From positions 1 to 34,552 of the forward strand of contig CADBSO010000071.1 in NCBI GenBank assembly GCA_902797395.1: DNA of 34,552 nucleotides, in the 5' to 3' direction. The stretch is from an uncultured Spirochaetales bacterium (GTDB taxonomy: Bacteria > Spirochaetota > Spirochaetia > Sphaerochaetales > Sphaerochaetaceae). A program made the position numbers and the translations under genes. This document shows, one piece after another, positions 31,157 to 34,552 of the stretch; the first letter of the stretch is position 1, and the number at the start of each line of letters is the position of its first letter. The notes beneath the pieces are model-generated. The model had not been told where the DNA came from and ran no database searches. It saw only the letters and a program-made list of their open reading frames with translations.

Positions 31157-32641
31157 GTGCCGTATAAGTTTCCAGGTGTATATGTAGAGAAGAAAACGTA
31201 TGTCAGCCAGCCGGATATAGACACGCGCTGCGTTACGGGTTTTGTTGGGCTTACGGAGAAAGGTGAGCTCAACAAGCCGGTTCTCATAAGAAGCTTTGAT
31301 GAATACAGGCAGAACTTTGGGAATATTGCGGGTCCGGGCAAATTGCCGCTTGCCGTTGCCAGTTATTTTCAGAATGGCGGTGACGAATGCATGGTCGTTC
31401 GCATAGCCAATCCTGAGACTGCCAAACGCGCTAGCTACGAGTTTTCTGATGAGTCCGGCTCGTTTACCATGACCATTAAAAGCGAGGGCGAGTGGGGCAA
31501 CGAGTTCAAAGTATCCGCGTGGCGTGATGGAGATGGGTATTTTTCTTTGTCTTTGCAAAGGGGTGATGAAGTCGAGAATTTGCTTCACATGTCCTATTCC
31601 GTTTACGATGAGCGTTATTTTGCTCGTTACATCAACGAGACATCGCGATTTGTGACTGCGGAAGCCAAAGGTGATTTCAAACTGATCGAGCCATGCATAT
31701 TCCAGAATTTCACTGGTGGCAATGATGGCGTTGATGGCATCAAGGCGGGGCATTTTCTTGGACACTACAATTCGCCTGCCGATTATTCGGGTTTGAATTC
31801 ATACAGGCATTTCGATGAAGTAAAGCTTTTGTCTGTTCCTGATATCGACATATTGAAAGAGGATTATGTCGGAATCTTCCAGATACATTATGAGATGATG
31901 TTCCAATCTGAGGAGTTCAGGAACAGATTCGCATTGCTTGACTTGCCTGCGAATCTGACTGTGGATCAGGCTTGCGAGTGGGCTGATAGCCTTGATAGCG
32001 CTTTTGCCGCATGCTATTATCCAAATATTGTGGTTGGGCTTCCAGCCTCCTTTGGCGGTGGCGGCGGAGCGGTTCCGGCATCTGGCGCGATTGCGGGCAT
32101 GATTGCCAAGAGCGATCATGACAGGGGGATTTTCGTTCCGCCAGCAGGGCAGGTTCTTAAGGGGGTGCCTGCAATAGCCGGAAAGCTTTCGAAGCCGGAG
32201 ATGGAGATGCTCTACGCCCATAGCGTGAACTTCTTCAAGGAAGTCAGGGGGCAGGGAATCAAGGTTTGGGGCTGTAAGACGCTTTCATCGGACACCGAAT
32301 GGAACATGATAAACGTCCGAAGGACCTTTTCTGCGATTTGCAAATATCTGAAGGAAGAGACTCGCTGGGCAGTTTTTGAAAATAACAATCAGGCGCTTCA
32401 GAAGAGGCTTGTCAGGTATGTTACGGCATTCCTTTTGAATTTGTGGCGAAAAGGATATCTGCATGGAAATACGCCTGATGAAGCGTTTTACATCAAATGT
32501 GATGAGGAGACCAATCCGCCTGAAAATGTGGATATGGGAATTCTCTCATTTGAAATCGGACTTGCGATATCCAGACCGTTCGAATTCTTTAAGGTTGTTT
32601 TCTCTTCCGATAAGAACGGTTCCAATGTTATGATGGAGTAA
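31157..32641 (+). CDS. Contractile sheath protein 2
   Basis: The 494-residue protein starts YKFPGVYVEKKTYVSQPDID and continues VTGFVGLTEKGELNKPVLIR, the sheath N-terminus. The C-terminal core matches sheath 1: KVWGCKTLSSDTEWNMINVR, VTAFLLNLWRKGYLHG and AFYIKCDEETNPPENVDMG. The extra about 90 residues are a fuller insertion (about 105-260) with GSFTMTIKSEGEWGNEFKVS, the outer domain of larger sheaths, plus a glycine-rich loop (SFGGGGGAVPASGA). The GTG start at 31157 has GGAG upstream. Codon use is less biased than in sheath 1, which points to lower expression. Its separate operon with FHA and VWA-like genes suggests a special role, for example at the baseplate or distal end. Confidence 0.93.
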   Translation: MPYKFPGVYVEKKTYVSQPDIDTRCVTGFVGLTEKGELNKPVLIRSFDEYRQNFGNIAGPGKLPLAVASYFQNGGDECMVVRIANPETAKRASYEFSDESGSFTMTIKSEGEWGNEFKVSAWRDGDGYFSLSLQRGDEVENLLHMSYSVYDERYFARYINETSRFVTAEAKGDFKLIEPCIFQNFTGGNDGVDGIKAGHFLGHYNSPADYSGLNSYRHFDEVKLLSVPDIDILKEDYVGIFQIHYEMMFQSEEFRNRFALLDLPANLTVDQACEWADSLDSAFAACYYPNIVVGLPASFGGGGGAVPASGAIAGMIAKSDHDRGIFVPPAGQVLKGVPAIAGKLSKPEMEMLYAHSVNFFKEVRGQGIKVWGCKTLSSDTEWNMINVRRTFSAICKYLKEETRWAVFENNNQALQKRLVRYVTAFLLNLWRKGYLHGNTPDEAFYIKCDEETNPPENVDMGILSFEIGLAISRPFEFFKVVFSSDKNGSNVMME

Positions 32642-32642
32642 T

Positions 32643-32672
32643 TTGCATATTTGCTTGCGATTTCGGTATAAT
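32643..32672 (+). promoter_or_regulatory. Promoter of tRNA-Gly
   Basis: TTGCAT (32643-32648), 18 nt and TATAAT (32667-32672). The start near 32679 lies about 25 nt before the tRNA. Confidence 0.65.
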
Positions 32673-32704
32673 TAGATTGAATCTTCGATATGGAGAATCA
32701 GATT

Positions 32705-32776
32705 GCGGCAGTCGTATAGTGGTTATTACCCAAGCTTCCCAAGCTTGAGATGAGGGTTCGATTCCCTTCTGCCGCT
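32705..32776 (+). tRNA. tRNA-Gly, anticodon CCC
   Basis: The cloverleaf is complete in 72 nt: acceptor GCGGCAG / CTGCCGC, anticodon stem CAAGC / GCTTG with loop TTCCCAA (anticodon CCC, reading GGG), T arm GAGGG-TTCGATT-CCCTT and discriminator T. CCA is not encoded. A terminator follows at 32797. The 3' end is duplicated exactly at 33022-33050, which marks the gene as a probable integration site. Confidence 0.95.
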
Positions 32777-32796
32777 TGGAGTGAAATGAAATCAGG

Positions 32797-32829
32797 ACGC
32801 AGCGTCGGAAGGCGCTGCGTTTTGCTTTT
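32797..32829 (+). terminator. Terminator of tRNA-Gly
   Basis: Stem ACGCAGCG (32797-32804) / CGCTGCGT (32813-32820), 8-nt loop, followed by TTTTGCTTTT. Confidence 0.85.
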
Positions 32830-32836
32830 AAAGCTT

Positions 32837-32918
32837 CGAAAGAAATCCGTCTGAGAGCGCTAGGGTATGAATATCTGCGGTTGTCGATGTGCGAGCGCTT
32901 TCAAGGGGATTTCTTTCG
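32837..32918. repeat. 12-bp inverted repeat enclosing two AGCGCT palindromes
   Basis: CGAAAGAAATCC (32837-32848) and its exact complement GGATTTCTTTCG (32907-32918) are 58 nt apart. Each arm has an AGCGCT sequence 5-12 nt towards the centre. Function unknown. Confidence 0.75.
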
Positions 32919-32976
32919 GAATTTTAAAAAGCATAGCGATTCCCTGCGAATCGCCTGATTTCGTTTCGCTTCAACT

Positions 32977-33050
32977 GGCAGGAGCGGCGAGATGACGCAA
33001 TAACCGCCCGAGGGCGTTTCTGATGAGGGTTCGATTCCCTTCTGCCGCTT
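32977..33050 (+). repeat. 74-nt unit ending in an exact copy of the tRNA-Gly 3' end
   Basis: The final 29 nt (33022-33050) are identical to 32749-32777, the tRNA 3' half-T-arm to acceptor end. The unit starts with GGCAGGAG, which can pair with CTTCTGCC near its end, and includes a CGCCCGAGGGCG hairpin. It is not a functional tRNA: anticodon and D arms are missing. Confidence 0.8.
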
Positions 33051-33127
33051 CGTGGAAAATAATCCTGCAAGCCGTAGCGTCGCGTGGCGATGCAATGGCT
33101 TTGCAAAATGTCAAGGACATTTCTCTG

Positions 33128-33155
33128 AGAGCCGGTGAATCGGCTCTATTTTTTT
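33128..33155 (+). terminator. Rho-independent terminator in the repeat region
   Basis: Stem AGAGCCG (33128-33134) / CGGCTCT (33141-33147), 6-nt loop, followed after one A by seven T. Confidence 0.85.
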
Positions 33156-33280
33156 GCGTTTGCGCTTTGCCGGATTTCAAGGAAATTCCGAGGCATTTTG
33201 AAAAGCCATCGGCGATTGTCTGCAATCGTTCGGTTTGCAGGATTGTCTTCCTCAGGCGTTAGAAAGGGGTGGGATTACGT

Positions 33281-33403
33281 AATGAAGCGCCTTCGGGCGA
33301 TTCCGATTATGGTTTGTTTCGTTCCAACCGGCAGGAGTGGCGAGATGACACAATGAAGCGCCTTCGGGCGATTCCGATTGTGGTTCGTTTCCTTCTGCCG
33401 CTT
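33281..33403 (+). repeat. Direct repeats and second 74-nt tRNA-end unit (decayed)
   Basis: A 28-bp sequence starting AATGAAGCGCCTTCGGGC occurs exactly at 33281-33308 and 33352-33379. The stretch 33330-33403 has the same length and ends as 32977-33050 (GGCAGGAG ... CCTTCTGCCGCTT) but its T-arm copy has several changes. Confidence 0.75.
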
Positions 33404-33478
33404 ATTTCTTGCACTCACTAGATACAATGAAAAATCGCTTTTTGGGGTCATTTAGCCTATTTTGGCATTTTTTGTTTT

Positions 33479-33529
33479 TTTAGTAAATTCGACTGATTCT
33501 TGTAGTAGCGAGCAGTCGGTTTTACTAAA
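33479..33529. repeat. Long inverted repeat at the start of the AT-rich region
   Basis: TTTAGTAAATTCGACTG (33479-33495) and CAGTCGGTTTTACTAAA (33513-33529) pair at 15 of 17 positions around a 17-nt centre. No T-tract follows on either strand, so a recombination site, operator or structured leader is more likely than a terminator. Confidence 0.7.
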
Positions 33530-33676
33530 GCTTAAGAATTTCCCAAAATAGGGCGACCCCCTATGTCTAAAAATAAAAAACGATCCCTCCTAATTTAGCA
33601 CGGTATAAACCCCAAATTTCGGAACTTTTTGAGCAAAAATACCAATTAAAGTAGCATATTACATGAGTTGTTGCAT

Positions 33677-34552
33677 ATGATTAGTATAAAAAACATAAAG
33701 TATTTGGAATTAAGGCAATTTGATTGGAAGCTGTTTTTAAGCTTGATTGCACTTTCTCTCGTGCCATTTCTGCTTCAGACTGTAGAAACCTTTGTTGTTT
33801 CGACGAATATCTCTGTAAAGGCTATAGATATAATAGGGCAAATCGAATGGTATGATTTGATAGATGAAACCATACAGGCGTTTTTGATTATTCCGCTTTA
33901 TTCAATCTTAAACGGTATATTAAAAAACGACAAAGAGAGCTTTGCATGTAGTGTTTTCAAATCGTTTGTTTTGGTTTTCTTATTATATTCTGTGTTTTCA
34001 ATTGTAGTCTTGCTTTATTCAAAATACTTGATTTCTTTTATGAATCCGCAAGAAACTGATTTGTCATTAATAAATACATATCTCTTGCTCTCAACCTTTG
34101 CGTTTATGATAGGCGTTGTTGCTGATTTTGCCAATGTTGTATTTGTAGTCATCGGCAGAAGTGTAAATATTTATATATTTTTAGCTTTCAAAGTATTTGC
34201 CACAGTATTGAGTGATTTTCTAATTATTCCTGTTTTTGGTGTTATCGGGGTAGGGCTTGCTAAAATTTTAACAAGCACAATTCTTTCAGTCGTTGCGCTT
34301 GTTATCCTTTTAATACAAAAATCGATAAAGATTTCTCGTTTTGGAAAAAGCGATTTAGTATTGATTAAGGACTGGAGTATAATAGGTGCTTTTTCAGGTA
34401 TGCAGCAATTCATCGCAAATATAGTCTATGCCCTTATGATTGTCAGAATTGTCAATGAAGTATCCGAATCTGGAAACTATTGGCTTTGCAATAATTTTAT
34501 CTGGGGATTTTTGTTGATACCAGTTAATGCTTTAAGTGAAGTAATCCGCAAG
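33677..34552 (+). CDS. MATE-family membrane transporter (partial, 3' end outside window)
   Basis: The frame is open from ATG 33677 to the last base (292 codons). The product is strongly hydrophobic with about eight membrane helices visible; it begins LFLSLIALSLVPFLLQTVET and contains ADFANVVFVVIGRS and GVIGVGLAKILTS, resembling MATE (multidrug and toxin extrusion)/flippase-type exporters. The substrate is not predictable. Base composition is much more AT-rich than everything upstream, with TTT, ATT and AAA codons dominant and Ile as ATT/ATA, which suggests acquisition by transfer. No good Shine-Dalgarno sequence is visible before the ATG. It lies about 270 nt after the last tRNA-end repeat. 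Confidence 0.75.
   Translation, partial: MISIKNIKYLELRQFDWKLFLSLIALSLVPFLLQTVETFVVSTNISVKAIDIIGQIEWYDLIDETIQAFLIIPLYSILNGILKNDKESFACSVFKSFVLVFLLYSVFSIVVLLYSKYLISFMNPQETDLSLINTYLLLSTFAFMIGVVADFANVVFVVIGRSVNIYIFLAFKVFATVLSDFLIIPVFGVIGVGLAKILTSTILSVVALVILLIQKSIKISRFGKSDLVLIKDWSIIGAFSGMQQFIANIVYALMIVRIVNEVSESGNYWLCNNFIWGFLLIPVNALSEVIRK

Larger units (their letters stand above)
32777..33676 (+). other. 900-nt non-coding region with tRNA-end repeats and GC drop
   Basis: It holds two terminators, two long inverted repeats and three tRNA-related repeat units (listed separately). No protein gene is supported; the open frames here read through tRNA-like repeats. From about 33404 onward the sequence becomes markedly richer in A and T. 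Confidence 0.7.

Noticed and set aside
12337..32641. Complete prophage
   Set aside because: No capsid, portal, terminase, integrase, holin or lysin genes; the set is a tail-like injection system only.
32901..33225. Minus-strand open frames with protein pieces such as RESNPH and EGNRTLIR
   Set aside because: These run antisense through the tRNA 3'-end copy; such peptides are well-known artefacts of translating tRNA genes.
33023..33356. Plus-strand open frames in the repeat region
   Set aside because: They start inside tRNA-like repeats, cross a terminator and have no ribosome binding site.

Overview
The window comes from a bacterial chromosome of moderate GC content. Genes use Shine-Dalgarno starts, promoters are sigma-70-like (TTGnnn / TATAAT, several with an extended -10), and genes are packed in + strand operons with 1-30 nt overlaps. 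One lipid- or Sec-type signal peptide and anaerobe-style central metabolism are visible. I cannot assign a phylum with confidence; the mixture is compatible with an anaerobic, gut- or sediment-type lineage.

Region 1 (1-2765) is molybdenum cofactor metabolism: the C-terminal TOBE end of a molybdate-related protein, moaA, moaC and a MOSC-MogA fusion. Region 2 (2803-7159) is a three-gene operon, aconitase - citrate synthase - NAD-type isocitrate dehydrogenase, the oxidative route from oxaloacetate and acetyl-CoA to 2-oxoglutarate. Region 3 (7160-12189) holds two small units: a stand-alone DbpA-type RNA-binding protein, an RluA-type pseudouridine synthase and a PerM/AI-2E-type permease; then a GNAT acetyltransferase and an NrnA-like DHH phosphoesterase.

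Region 4 (12186-32641, about 20 kb) is the main discovery: a contractile injection system (CIS, phage-tail-like). It has two sheath proteins, one tube protein, gp25, gpJ and gpI baseplate proteins, a DUF4255 tube-terminator-like protein, two paralogous gp26-like/tail-chaperone-like proteins and a DUF6760-like small protein. Built into it are the three proteins known from cyanobacteria and plastids as Ycf46 (AAA+ ATPase), DUF2997 and Ycf35 (DUF1257). The ATPase and DUF2997 open the cluster and DUF1257 lies between the tube and gpI. A pentapeptide-repeat protein, a 1279-residue protein with an acidic disordered repeat region, a 515-residue protein of unknown family, a degenerate FHA protein and a membrane-anchored VWA-like protein complete it. 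I see no VgrG-type spike, LysM hub protein, PAAR tip or tail fibre, so these are elsewhere, replaced, or beyond recognition. The cluster appears to be transcribed in at least three units: from a promoter at 12186-12215; probably again from 23704-23732 (DUF4255, sheath, tube, ending at a strong hairpin at 26158-26196, with DUF1257 and gpI reached by read-through); and from 27727-27754 after a terminator at 27665-27699. The overlap between the second chaperone-like gene and the DUF6760-like gene has all the parts of a programmed -1 frameshift site.

Region 5 (32643-34552) starts with tRNA-Gly(CCC). Exact and decayed copies of the tRNA 3' end follow it over about 0.6 kb. The sequence then becomes strongly AT-rich and contains the start of a MATE-family transporter that runs off the window. 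This looks like a tRNA-associated integration site and the edge of a genomic island. A degenerate repeat family, roughly CTTAAGGGCGCTTCTGAA, recurs in the intergenic spacers of the core region.
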